This document shows positions 12,320 to 24,522 of a DNA stretch of 64,000 nucleotides, one piece after another. The DNA comes from Stomorhina lunata. Taxonomy: Eukaryota; Arthropoda; Insecta; Diptera; Rhiniidae. The notes beneath the pieces are model-generated. The model was given only the letters and a program-made list of their open reading frames with translations, made no database searches and was not told the DNA's origin. Position 1 is the first letter of the stretch. The number at the start of each line of letters is the position of its first letter. The stretch spans positions 81,915,863-81,979,862 of the forward strand of contig OW121743.1 in the NCBI GenBank assembly GCA_933228675.1, read 5' to 3'. The position numbers and the translations under genes are program-made.

Positions 12320-12387
12320 GATCCCATGAGGGCTCGAACCCAGACCCTCCAACTGCTAGGCAGAGACTCTTCCACTGAGCTACTTCA
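12320..12387 (-). other. tRNA-like Pol III promoter block (copy 1)
   Basis: The minus strand reads GTAGCTCAGTGGAAGAG (A-box-like), then CTGGGTTCGAGCCC (B-box-like), about 70 nt in all, ending near GGGATCAT. The anticodon and T stems pair poorly, so this is a tRNA-derived module within a repeat, not a functional tRNA gene. It recurs at 30443-30513 and 38600-38670. Confidence 0.6.
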
Positions 12388-12760
12388 TATGTTGAAAACT
12401 TAGGAGGTTATAATTAATATAAACAATTTTTATTTTTAGATCCAAAATCATGTGAAAATAACTTTGTTTTTCCCTGCTTTCTTTTTGCTTTGTTGTAATT
12501 TTTGGAAAAATATTTTTATACGATTTTTTGTAATTATTTTAAAACTTTTTTAAAATTATTTTAAAACTTAAACAATTTAAATCTTCTTTTTTGTATAAGT
12601 TTTTACATAAGATTGACTCTTACTTACTTAAATGTTACAACCTGTTAAGGTCAAAGTCCGAGCATATTTTATATTCTCCCATTTTGGTCTTTCTATCGAA
12701 GTTTCGGACATCCTTCTCTAACATTAGGTAGTGGGACATTTCAATTCTAATTTTATCCTC

Positions 12761-13036
12761 TTCATTGTATTTTTTTTCAAGAGAGGGTTACTAGCCCGTA
12801 ATCCTTACCCATTTTTATCGATCTTATGGGACAACTCTCGGAACATGTTAACTCACAATATTAATGGGTGTTAAACTATCTCCCCGGGTGATACCATTTT
12901 CATTGTATTTTTTTTCAAGAGAGGGTTACTAGCCCGTAATCCTTACCCATTTTTATCGATCTTATGGGACAACTCTCGGAACATGTTAACTCACAATATT
13001 AATGGGTGTTAAACTATCTCCCCGGGTGATACCATG
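12761..13036. repeat. 138-bp tandem duplication
   Basis: Two essentially identical head-to-tail copies (12761-12898 and 12899-13036), each beginning TTCATTGTATTTTTTTTCAA and ending near CCCCGGGTGATACCA. The other copies of the host repeat have this segment only once, so the duplication arose locally. Confidence 0.9.
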
Positions 13037-13422
13037 AGGAGATGTGTGTCCACAGTTCAGATGAAGGATGACCCAGATAAGTTGGGCTTACCAAGTTAAG
13101 ACCAATTAGAATCGTGTTTGGTATTCAAGATCCCCTACATAATCAAAATTGACTCATGATGGTATTTTTTCATTAACGTGAGTTAGTTTTACAAATTTTT
13201 TTTACAGAAGATAATATTTAAGTTCTTAAAATTCAAAAATCATTTAAAAAGACTCTTTTAATAAAAAAAAAACTAAAAAAAATTGTTGCCCTTGGTGGGA
13301 TTTGAACCGGGGCCATTCAGTTTAAATTACCATCTTAATTACAAATAAGTACTTCTGTAATATTTTATTATTTATTCGTATGGTATGTTGTAGTCGTTAC
13401 AAGGTAACCAGTTATCAGAGTA

Positions 13423-14704
13423 AAGAGTGTTCTAAAAAAAATATGCATTTATTATTTTAGACAAAATTTATCCATAGTGCAAGAAATAATTTATTTTTTG
13501 ATCTAGTTAGTTTCTATAGATATGTCAGATACTATTATTTTAGAAATTATTTATTTTCAATAGTTATTTCAATCAAAATGGACTGCGAAAAAAAAGTTCG
13601 TGAAAATATAATTAAAACTTTTCAAAAAAATCCGTCATGGACTTTTAAAAAAATAGCTAAAAATTTGAAAGTTAACCCTCGAACGGTTTCTAATGCCATC
13701 AGATGGTATAAGGAAAACCTGAGCATTGAAAGAAAACCTGGATCAGGGAGGAAAAAAGGTCCTACAGATATTGGTAAGGCAAAAGAAGTCGAGCGACTCT
13801 TTCGAAGAGCGCCTAACACTTCTTTAAGAAAAGCAGCTCGTACGGTGAAATGTTCTACGAATTTTGCACATAGAGTCAAAGCTTATGCTGGACTGAAGAC
13901 ATACAAAGTCCAAAAGGTTCCAGATCACATAGAAGCAAAAAAACGAGCGAAAAAATTGAAGTCTGATTTTATAAAAAAATACACCTGTTGTGTGATGGAT
14001 GATGAAACATACGTACTGGCAGACTTTTCTCAACTTCCTGGTCAAGATTTTTATGTTGCTGATAAACGGGGCAATGTTCGGCAAAAGTTTCGCACAAAAA
14101 AACAAACAAATTTCCCTAAGAAGTTTCTCGTGTGGGAAGCTATTTGCAGTTGTGGCAAAAGAAGTAAAGTATTTGTGGCATCTGGCACAATAAACACAGA
14201 AATGTATATAAAGGAGTTCCTACAAAAACGGTTGTTACCCTTTTTAAGAGAGCACAGAGTGACTACATTTTTTTGGCCCGATTTGGCATCATGCCAATAT
14301 GGAAAAATGGCACTTGAGTGGTACTCAAAGAATAATGTCATTTTTGTACCACGAGAGGCAAATCCACCTAACTGTCCAGAACTTCGGCCTGTGGAAAGGT
14401 ATTGGGCTCCGGTAAAAAAGGAATTGAAGAACACAGGAAAGATTTCCAAGAACATGTCCGATTTTAAGCGCAGGTGGAACACATGCTCCAAAAAGGTATC
14501 AGAAGCAACTGTAAAATCTTTAATGGGAGGGTTTCCGAAAAAAGTCGATAATTTTGCAAAACCCGAGTACTAAGTAAACATTTTAATGCTAAATGATTTT
14601 GTAAAATATGTCATTATATTTGCGTATTTTGTAGAGTTTTTATATTAAAAGGTTTGATTTTTATTTAAGAAAATCCAACTACAAATTTTATTTAGAGCAC
14701 TCTT
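13423..14704 (+). mobile_element. Complete Tc1/mariner element, DD37E type
   Basis: 1282 bp. Left end AAGAGTGTTCTAAA and right end inverted AAGAGTGCTCTAAA (13 of 14 identical), flanked by TA at 13421-13422 and 14705-14706. The uninterrupted target CAGAGTACTTGCC is present in the same host repeat at 31467 and, inverted, near 37613, which proves the ends. It contains one intact transposase frame. Everything needed for autonomy is visible; activity is unknown. Confidence 0.93.
13578..14573 (+). CDS. Tc1/mariner-family transposase (DD37E), intact
   Basis: The 331-residue product should bind the element's inverted repeats and cut and paste it into TA sites. Residues 5-45 and 62-110 look like the two helix-turn-helix units of a paired-like DNA-binding region. 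They are joined by a basic GRPR-like linker (KPGSGRKKGP, 53-62). The catalytic triad is D142 (in VMDDETYV), D235 (in FFWPDLAS) and E273 (in LRPVERYW). The 92 residues between the aspartates and 37 between D235 and E273 give DD37E. Length is typical for the family. The start has a good context (AAAATGG) and lies 155 bp inside the left end. There is no frameshift or internal stop. It sits inside a non-autonomous repeat, not in a host operon or gene. Confidence 0.93.
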   Translation: MDCEKKVRENIIKTFQKNPSWTFKKIAKNLKVNPRTVSNAIRWYKENLSIERKPGSGRKKGPTDIGKAKEVERLFRRAPNTSLRKAARTVKCSTNFAHRVKAYAGLKTYKVQKVPDHIEAKKRAKKLKSDFIKKYTCCVMDDETYVLADFSQLPGQDFYVADKRGNVRQKFRTKKQTNFPKKFLVWEAICSCGKRSKVFVASGTINTEMYIKEFLQKRLLPFLREHRVTTFFWPDLASCQYGKMALEWYSKNNVIFVPREANPPNCPELRPVERYWAPVKKELKNTGKISKNMSDFKRRWNTCSKKVSEATVKSLMGGFPKKVDNFAKPEY

Positions 14705-14732
14705 TACTTGCCATTACCAAAGTTTTGCTGGG

Positions 14733-15969
14733 TTGTATTTCTTAAATAATGAATATAATGAAAAATTTAGTTGAGTTAAATATTGCATACAAATTTCAAC
14801 TTTGAACACTAATAACTTGAAAACTAATTAATATTTTAAAATAATATTTTGGATTTTAATTTATTAAAAAGTGTTCTTTCTATAAAGTATAACACTTTCA
14901 AATTTAACTTCAACTATTCAAATATTTGATCAAAAAGTTTAAATTCTAAACTAAATAACCTTGAAGGTTGCACTTTACTGTAACAAAACTATTTCCTTTG
15001 CTGGTCAGTTAGATTTTGTAAATCCCCCTAAAAAATATAAACAAAATAATGAACAAAAAAAAAAAAAAATAAAACAAAAATCTTTAATTAAAACTATAAC
15101 AAAGTTTTGTTTGTATAGATTTTTTTAATTTTTCGTCTCATTGTAACTATAGAGCAAGAAACTTCTTAGTACTAAAAGCGGGTTGTGGTATTTCTGTTAT
15201 TTAAAATGCAAAAATTACAAAAATAAAATAAAAATATTTTTTAAATTAAAAATAAAACAAAATGGCATAAATGTTGAAAGGAGAAGGGGTATTAAAATCT
15301 CCCCGCCTAAACATATTTAAATATAACAAACAATTTCCTCTAACATTTACATAACAAAACAATTATGACGATGTTGATAATGATGTCGGAGTATGACGAT
15401 GACAATGACGCTGATGCTGATTTTCCAGTCAAAAAGGACAAGTGATGAGAAGGAGTAGGTACGTCTGTCGACATGATGATAAAAAAGTGTTTTGGTTTGT
15501 GTTGAATATGTGTCGTCGTTGTTGGGTTTAATGAAATCAAAGTTAAAAGTCATAAAAATTAATGTTCATTATTTGCATTAATTTGTATTTGTAGTATTTC
15601 TAGTCATTTACTGCGAACTAAGAGAGATGATGAGGAATTTATATTTGAAGCCATTAAATGGAACAGTTTGTAAATATATTTTTTGTTTGCATTTTTGTGC
15701 ATATTTTTATATTTAATGTGAGATTTAATGGAAATTTTGCGTATGATGTAAAAATTGTAGAATTTTTAAGTATTTGGTTTAAAAAGAAAATTAGAACAAG
15801 TCAACGGCTTTAATTTGAACGTTAAAAAAATTTATAAAAAAGCGATAAGGCAAATATTTTATGTAGGAGCCGAGACTTAGGGACATACTGTTTTAGTTCA
15901 TCGGATAAGGAACGATTTTCTGTCGTTGGTTGGCCCTAAATTAAAACATATTTAAATTAATGTATGCTT
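14733..15969. other. AT-rich sequence, no gene recognised
   Basis: Contains a short GATGATGAC-rich tract (15360-15430) that opens overlapping frames on the minus strand, with no recognisable protein. No transposon ends or RNA genes were seen. Confidence 0.5.
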
Positions 15970-16442
15970 CCGATTTTTCTATAGAAAATTTTTTTATCAA
16001 AAATTATTTTTATTAAAAGTTTTTTCATAGAAAATTTTTTTATCAAAAATGTTTCTATAGAAAATTTTTTTTATCAGAAATTTTTCTATAGAAAATTTTT
16101 TTATCAAAAATTTTTCTATAGAATATATTTTTATTAAAAATTTTTCTAAAGAAAATTTTCTTACAAAAAATTTTTCTATAGAATTTTGTTTTGTCAAAAT
16201 CGAAAATTTTTTTATCAATAATTTTTCTATGAAAAATTTTTTATCAAAACTTTTTAATTGAAAAAGCCTTTATAGGTTAGCTAAAGCATCGATTTCCTAT
16301 AGAGAATTTGTTAATCAAAAATTTTTCTATAGAAAATATTTTTTTATCAGAAATTTTTCTATTGAAAATTTGTTAATCAAAAATTTTTCTATAGAAAATA
16401 TTTTTATCAAAAAATAACAAAATAGTCGGGATGTAAATATTA

Positions 16443-16940
16443 TTCAAAAAGAAGTGTATTTGCATTTGATCCCAAATCTGTTACATTTATTTATTAATGT
16501 AACAGACCAATTTATTGATAAAAAGCCAAAAAATGTTTGCGGAGAAACCAAAAATTCGATGGTTGGTTAAGCCATCTCTTCAGGAGGATTATCCCCAATT
16601 TAGACAGTTCGAAAACCTCGCATTATTACTAAATTTACAAACATAACTATTAAGAATTATGTTCATAACCCAAAAGTCGATAATCTACGCTTTTACTTTT
16701 GGTTTATGAACATAATTCTTAATAGTTATGTTTGTAAATTTAGTAATAATGCGAGGTTTTCGATCTGTCTAAATTGGGGATAATCCTCCTGAAGAGATGG
16801 CTTGACCAACCATCGAAACGCGTCGAGGAATTTGGTTTCTCCGCAAACATTTTTTGGCTTTTTATCAATAAATTGGTCTGTTACATTAATAAATAAATGT
16901 AACAGATTTGGGATCAAATGCAAATACACTTTTTTTTGAA
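16443..16940. repeat. Large foldback repeat (arms about 240 bp)
   Basis: Left arm 16443-16677, spacer 16678-16694, right arm 16695-16940. The arms pair almost throughout; the left arm lacks about 15 bp that the right arm retains, which removes part of the hammerhead core. A related copy lies at 60571-60945, and a short fragment at about 32450-32540. Each arm also has an internal palindrome, CTGTTACATT against AATGTAACAG. No coding potential. Confidence 0.9.
16784..16829 (+). ncRNA. Minimal hammerhead ribozyme motif in foldback arm
   Basis: Stem I is TCCTC (16784-16788) with GAGGA (16825-16829). Core CTGAAGA (16789-16795) fits the CUGANGA consensus. Stem II is GATGG (16796-16800) with CCATC (16810-16814) around a 9-nt loop. 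Core GAAA is 16815-16818. Stem III is a very short C-GC-G (16819-16822). The UH position is TC (16823-16824). Very short stem III is a known feature of hammerheads in Penelope-like elements. The mirror copy in the left arm has lost the 3' core. Confidence 0.65.
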
Positions 16941-17515
16941 AAATATTTTTATTAAAAATTTTTTTAAAGAAAATTTTCTTACAAAAAATTTTTCTATAGA
17001 ATTTTGTTTTATCAAAATCGAAAATTTTTTTATCAAACATTTTTTTATGAAAAATTTTTTATCAAAACTTTTTAATTGAAAAATCCTTTACAGGTTAGTT
17101 AATGCATCGATTTCCTATAGAAAATTTGTTAATCAAAAATTTTTCTATAGAAAATATTTTTATTAAAAATTTTTCTAAAGAAAATTTTCTTACAAAAAAT
17201 TTTTCTACAGAATTTTGTTTTGTCAAAATCGAAATTTTTTTTATCAATAATTTTTCTATGAAAAATTTCTTATCAAAACTTTTTAATTGAAAAATCCTTT
17301 ACAGGTTAGTTAATGCATCGATTTCCTATAGAAAATTTGTTAATCAAAAATTTTTCTATAGAAAATATTTTTATTAAAAATTTTTCTGAAGAAAATTTTC
17401 TTACAAAAAATTTTTCTATAGAATTTTGTTTTATCAAAACCGAAAATTTTTTTATCAAAAATTTTTCTATGAAAAATTTCTTATCAAAATTTTTTTTAAT
17501 GAAAAATAGCTAAAG

Positions 17516-18484
17516 CATTGATTTCCACTCTACAGACAGATCGTCGATAACTCTTAGAAATAATGTGATACTTCTTCTCATAAAGTAAAGGTAGCAGTTA
17601 TCTAATGTTGGCTTTTAAAATATTTCATTGTATTTATATCTGTAACTTAACATCGGACATTTTTATAGCTATTCCACTAACTTAATATCGTTTTAGATTT
17701 CCTCTTTAAATTCTCAATTCTTTGCCCATTTTTCTAAACTTTCTCTTAACTTTGTAAAACTATCTAACATAATAATTAGATATTTTAATTATATTATCAC
17801 AAAGGCCAAAAAAGCTCAACGACTTTATGGCAATACTTTTTTTTTCATTATTATTTTTTAAATTTATTTTCATAAAATATTTTTTACCGCTTCTCTGGCA
17901 TAACTTTTAGTTTTGTATATTTAATTTTTCTATTTGGGTTTTTAGTCGACACAACTAAGATTATAAACGTGGTAGGACGTATTGCACTTTTTTTCCATCA
18001 GTTTTGTTCTTAATTTCATTTTCTATTATAAATTCTCGAGAAAAACTCTATTTTTGTAGCAATAAAAAACAAATTTTAATGGCAAGTTTGTGCAAAGTTT
18101 TAACATTTTAAATCTATTTCATTTTTTTGCTTAATTTTTTTCCATGTGTTTATAGAGTATGTTTTTTTGTAGGTTTTTTTCTTCTATCCATATAATAGAA
18201 ATTCCCATTTGGGCTAGATTTTCTATGGCAGAGTCTTAAAAAAGCAAAACGCCAAATGGATTTTATACTTCCTATTTTCCTTTAGCTTTGGCTTTAATCC
18301 AAAATAATAATAATGATAAGCCATAAATTCCTAAGACTATGAAATGGCGGAGAAGAACTACGAGAGAGCTAAAGCTACGGGATGAAAAAATAACAAAATA
18401 ATAAAAAAAGAGCCATCAAGAAATGAGATATAGGCAGTAAAGACCGATCATAAGGTACTCTACACCAATGAGTAAAGTTAAAGT
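17516..18484. other. AT-rich sequence, no gene recognised
   Basis: No coding frame, RNA gene or element ends were seen between the minisatellite and the Helitron-like repeat. Confidence 0.5.
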
Positions 18485-19724
<1,240 letters not shown>

Positions 19725-21296
19725 GACTTTTTAATACTAGCAATAATACTAATACTATCTTGCATATCTTGAACAATTATTTACCAACCTCATCACAAAC
19801 CAACCCCTACCAACTATAGTGATGTAGTGCACAAAATACGCTTAAAAAACAGAACATAAAATTAGAAAATGAAAACTGCAAGAAATTTGTGTCATAATAG
19901 TATTTCATGCAAATGAATGAAAGGATAAAGGAACTCACACACACAAACAGAGAGACTTGCAAAGAGCCTGTTAAACGTTAAGGTGTTATAAGCAAATTTA
20001 ACAACTCAAGTAAAAAACTAACGTTGCCAGTCTGTCCGTCCGTTCGTCTATCCTCAATTGTGTTTGCATAAAGGAGTCATAATACGCCCACCTATACTTA
20101 TACAAATACTACTAAAAACGTAATATCTTCAAATTATTTGTTCCAAATTACTGTGATCTTATTTCTTTGCAGCAAAGAAGAAATTTTAACGTGTTTACTT
20201 TCCTTAAATACATAACTGACTTTTACAAAAAAAGTTTCGGTAAACAGGACAATAAAAAACAAATACATCCTCTTTGTTGACATCGCAGTTGAAAAAAAAC
20301 TGAAGCTCTAGTTTAAGTTAAATAAAAAGACGACAAAATGCAGCATGATAGAACATGATAGAGCATGACTTTAAGAGAAAGAGAAATGTAAACATTTTGT
20401 TGGCAAATTACTTCAAGTATCCAGTTAACGGTTAAATAAATAATTTAAGGACGAAAAGAATGTCACCGTATCCTGGAATATATGTATGTATGTATGTAAA
20501 TGTTTGTTGACTGTTTAAAGAAAAAGGAACCTTAAATGCAGTTTTTGGAAAATATAATAAGTGTGTTATTATTTGAATTTTGAAATTAAATACCTAATTT
20601 GAGTACAAAGAAATTTGATGTTAGTTATAATATTAAACAAATTTAAAAAATGGTACTCATTGAGTTGTGCTTAAATTTATAATTGTATAGACAAATAAGG
20701 AAGAAAGCACTATAGGCGGTCAATACCGACTCCATTAACAAACCATTTAATATTTGTATTAAGTTTAGTCATACTAACATATTCCGTACTTTGGTCATTT
20801 TCAACATTTGTTCATAACTTATTTTCAGATTAATGACAATTTTTCAAAATTTTCGGGTATATACAAATTTTTGTGCACATTTTATCGTTTCAAAATATTT
20901 TATAAAATATTTTTTAAATAAAAACTTTTGTAGAAACAAGTACGAGTCGAATTAAAAATTTTCGAACACGTAGTGAACCTCACTATCTCCGAATTTGATG
21001 AAATTTTGTATATAGGTACTTTCTTCTAGCTCATACAATATTTATAGTTTTTAAGTTTTTTATTTCGCTTTGGTAAAGATTTTATAATTTTTCTTAAGAT
21101 TTTTTCAATTTTTTTTTTAGGATTTTTTCAAAAAGTACCCATTTTATATGCCGATAACTTAAGTCACGGTTATCAGATTATCGTGAAACATGGCTCACAT
21201 TTCAGGGTATGTCCTTTAGTTTTAATGTATACAATTTCAATAAAATCGGGGATGGTGACGTTCAAAATTCGTATTTTTCGTTTGAAAAATTTGAAT
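19725..21296. other. AT-rich sequence, no gene recognised
   Basis: No gene was seen. A GATGAAATTTTGTATATAGG-type phrase (about 21000) resembles dispersed insect repeats but shows no ends. Confidence 0.45.
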
Positions 21297-21970
21297 TATA
21301 CCTTTCACCACCATAGGTGACTCACCTAAATATTAGTATACCAATGGGCTTAGAATAACTTTCTGAGTCGATTTGGCTATGTCAGTCCGTCCGTCTGGCT
21401 GGACCACCATGTAAACCATGTAATAAAAGTACAGGTCGCAATTCTAAAGATAATTTGATGGAATTTGGCACAGATAATTTTTTTCATAGTGTGACCGGTC
21501 CATCCCGGAATTGATATATTGGCCACAATAATCAATATTTGTCATAGAATTTAAAACAAATACTACTTATGTGAACTAAAATCACTGTACCAAATTTTGT
21601 TGAAATCGGTCCATATTTGAACATAGCTCCCATACAAAATTAATTGTCAAAACTACCTAAATAAGACAAAAATCACTTAAACGCTCGTAAATCTAAAGGT
21701 AATGGGAAGTTTAAGTTTATTTTTTGCTTACATAATTTTTGTAACAACTAAAGTCAAATTTAAATTTCGAGATAATCGGTCCACATTTGACCCTATCGCT
21801 CATATAAGTCCAAATGACGTACTAAACATATAAGTTTTTAGAAAATGTTTGTATGATGGCAAAATTTAGCAAATATTTGTCTTTATTCAGGAAAAAGCGC
21901 ATCTTTGATCTTAGTGGTGAAGGGTATCTTATAGTCGGGCTTGACCGACTATAGCGCTTTCTTATTTGTT
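21297..21970 (+). mobile_element. Dispersed Helentron-like repeat, near-complete (copy D3)
   Basis: Left end TATACCTTTCACCACCATAG. The subterminal inverted partner GTGGTGAAGGGTAT lies at the right, followed by the hairpin AGTCGGGCTTGACCGACT and the tail CTTTCTTATTTGTT. Subterminal inverted repeats plus a 3' hairpin match the organisation described for Helentron-associated and DINE-1 elements. Non-coding, 674 bp. Confidence 0.7.
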
Positions 21971-23244
21971 TTTAAGAAAATTTTTCTTACACAAATTTTT
22001 GAAAGATATAATTTTTTTATATAAAATTTTACGAACAGAAATTATTATAGAAAGTTACTCATCTAGAAATATAGAAGATATAGAAAATTTTTCGTATAAA
22101 ATTTGTTATAGAAAATTTCTGGAATAAAATTTTTGAATAGAATATTTTTGGTATAAAAATTATTTATAGAAAATTTTTTGCATAAAAAATTTTTTGTAGA
22201 AGATTTTTCTACAGAAATTTTTTGTAACAAATTTTTCCTACAAAATTTTATATAGAAAGTTTTTCGTTTAAAAATTTTTGAATATAAACTCTTTTTTATA
22301 AAATTAATTTATAGAAAATATTTCGTATTCATTTTATTGCAGAAAATTTTCGCATAAAAAATTTTTATAGAAAATTTTTCCTATAAAAATTTTTTATAAA
22401 AAATTTAAGATAAAGATTTTTTATAGAAAATTTTTTTAAAGAAAATTTTTCCTATGAAAATTTTTTTATAGAAAAATTTTGATAAAATTTTTTTTATAGA
22501 AATTTTTGTTTTTATAAAAATTTTTTGTCAAAAATTTTTTATAGAAAATTTTTCGTATCAAAATTCCTTAAAAAAAAATTATAGATAATATTTCGTATTG
22601 ATATTTTTTATACAAAAATTTTTATATGCAAGTTTTTTGCAGAAAATTACGTGAGAAATTTTTTCGCATAAACGTTTTTTATAGAAAATTTTGCATATAA
22701 AATTTTTTTCTAGAAAATTTTTCTTGTAAAAGTTTATATGAATTTTTTAATAGAAAATTTTTCGTATAAAAATTTTACGTAGAAAATTTTTGGTAGGAAA
22801 ATTTTACGTAAAAAATTTTTGGTAGAAAAATTTCTTGTAAAAAATTCTTTTAAGAAGATTTTTTGTATAAATTTTTTTATTGAAAGTTTTTCTATAAAAA
22901 TTTTTAGTAAATTTCTTTTAAATAAAATTTATAGTAAAGGAATTTTTCTTGCAAATTTTTTTAGAATAAAAATTTTTAATGCAAAATTTTTTGTATTAAA
23001 ACTATTTATACAAAATTTTTCGTATAAAACTTTTTGGCATAAATGTTTTTTTATAAAAACTTTTTCGTAAAAAAATTTTTTAAGAAAGAAAAAAATCCAT
23101 TAAAAATTTTTAGTAAATTTCTTTAAAAAAAAATATTTATAGTAAAGAAATTTTTCATGCAAATTTTTCGAATAAAAATTTTCAATAGAAAATTTTTTGT
23201 ATAAAAAACTTGTTCCAATTGAAATGTTGTCGGGGAATGATATT

Positions 23245-23275
<31 letters not shown>

Positions 23276-24045
23276 TTTATATAAATAAAAACGTACAGAA
23301 ATTATTATAGAAAATTACTCATCTAGAAATATAGAAGATATAGAAAATTTTTCTGGAATAAAATTTTCGAATAGAATATTTTTGGTATAAAACTTTTGTA
23401 TAAAACTTTTTGGCATAAATGTTTTTTTATAAAAACTTTTTCGTAAAAAAATTTTTTAAGAAAGAAAAAAATCTATTAAAAATTTTTAGTAAATTTCTTT
23501 AAAAAAAAATATTTATAGTAAAGAAATTTTTCATGCAAATTTTTTTCGAATAAAAATTTTCAATAGAAAATTTTTTTGTATAAAAAACTATTTATAAAAA
23601 ATTTTTCGTATTAAAATTTTTTGTAGAAAATTTTTGTTTATAAATTTTTTATAAAAAATTTTTCGTACAAAAATTTTTTATAAAAAATTTTTCGTAAAAA
23701 AATTTTTGTAGAAAATTTTTCGCATAAAAATTTTTGAAGAAAATTTTTCGCATTAAAATTTTTGAACAAAATTTTTCGCATAAAAATTTTTGAAGAAAAT
23801 TTTTCGCATAAAAGTTTTTGAAGAAAATTTTTCGCATAAAAGTTTTTGTATAAAAAATTTCCTATAAAAGCATTTTCGTATCAAAATTTTTGATATAAAA
23901 ATATTTTTTTTAGCAAATTGTTCGTATACAAATTTTTCCTCGAAATTTTTTTATAGAAAAATTTTTAAGAAAATGTTTCATATAAAAATTTTTTATAGAA
24001 AATTTTTTATAGATTAATTTTTGTTATAAGATTTTTAATAAAGTC
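21970..24045. repeat. Highly diverged AT minisatellite
   Basis: About 2 kb of irregular AAAATTTTT-TATAGAAAATTTTTCG-type units, with a (TA)n run at 23249-23270. Blocks at 23030-23200 and 23400-23580 are near duplicates. Open frames here (22819-23070, 23649-23837) are repeat artefacts. It begins directly at the right end of copy D3. Confidence 0.85.
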
Positions 24046-24362
24046 TCAATATCTCGTAAACTAAATAGATTAAAAAAAATCATTGAATATTCATATTTAG
24101 CGGCCGGAAGTTAGTAAAATTATACCTTTTATCCCAAATTCAATTGAAAAACTTGAATTTTGTGGAGTTGTGCTATTAAAACTTACGAATTTTCTTTTCC
24201 GATAGTACCCCTTATACACACACTCACACATAAATACTGGTATTTAAATAATCGTATAAATAGTACTATACACATACATGTATACAGACGGCTTTATGAC
24301 TAAAGCATGTATATTAAATTATAATGATTATCATAATTATTTATATATCTTTGTATGTACAA

Positions 24363-24522
24363 TAGGGTGGCACCCCAAGTAATGGAAAAATTATCTGACT
24401 CAAATTTTCTATCAATTGGTTAAGGTATACATATGTATATGACCATATCTTTTACCTATATTTTGTTTATAACTATTTTTCAGAGTCTAAAAAACATCGA
24501 TCTATTTTAATGGATCACCCTA
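24363..24522. repeat. Possible small MITE
   Basis: Ends are TAGGGTGGCACC at left and, inverted, TTAGGGTGATCC at right, about 160 bp apart. No clear target duplication is visible, so the call is tentative. Confidence 0.3.

Larger units (their letters stand above)
12069..14732 (+). mobile_element. tRNA-like-bearing TIR repeat, copy 1 (interrupted by mariner)
   Basis: Ends are CCCAGTAAGACTTTTCATTA at left and, inverted, CCCAGCAAAACTTTGGTAAT at right. Complete copies lie at 30195-31495 (plus) and 37591-38918 (minus). The flanks of all three share only a possible 2-bp duplication (TT, TA, TT). It carries a tRNA-like block (12320-12387) and a second B-box-like block (near 13283-13315). It also has a 138-bp tandem duplication (12761-12898, 12899-13036) and a deletion of about 60 bp relative to copy 2. 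The mariner sits at 13423-14704. No protein is encoded by the repeat itself. Confidence 0.75.
15970..17515. repeat. Diverged AT minisatellite with longer internal period
   Basis: Units of TTTTTCTATAGAAAATTT plus TTTATCAAAAA. A larger block led by GCATCGATTTCCTATAG recurs at 16286, 17104 and 17315. The last two form a tandem pair of about 211 bp. The array is split by the foldback repeat at 16443-16940, which may have inserted into it. Confidence 0.85.

Noticed and set aside
12320..12387. Functional tRNA gene (also 30443-30513, 38600-38670)
   Set aside because: The anticodon and T stems do not pair properly and the block recurs only inside one repeat family.
15340..15553. Two overlapping minus-strand frames
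   Set aside because: They arise from a GATGATGAC-type tract; neither frame shows a recognisable protein.
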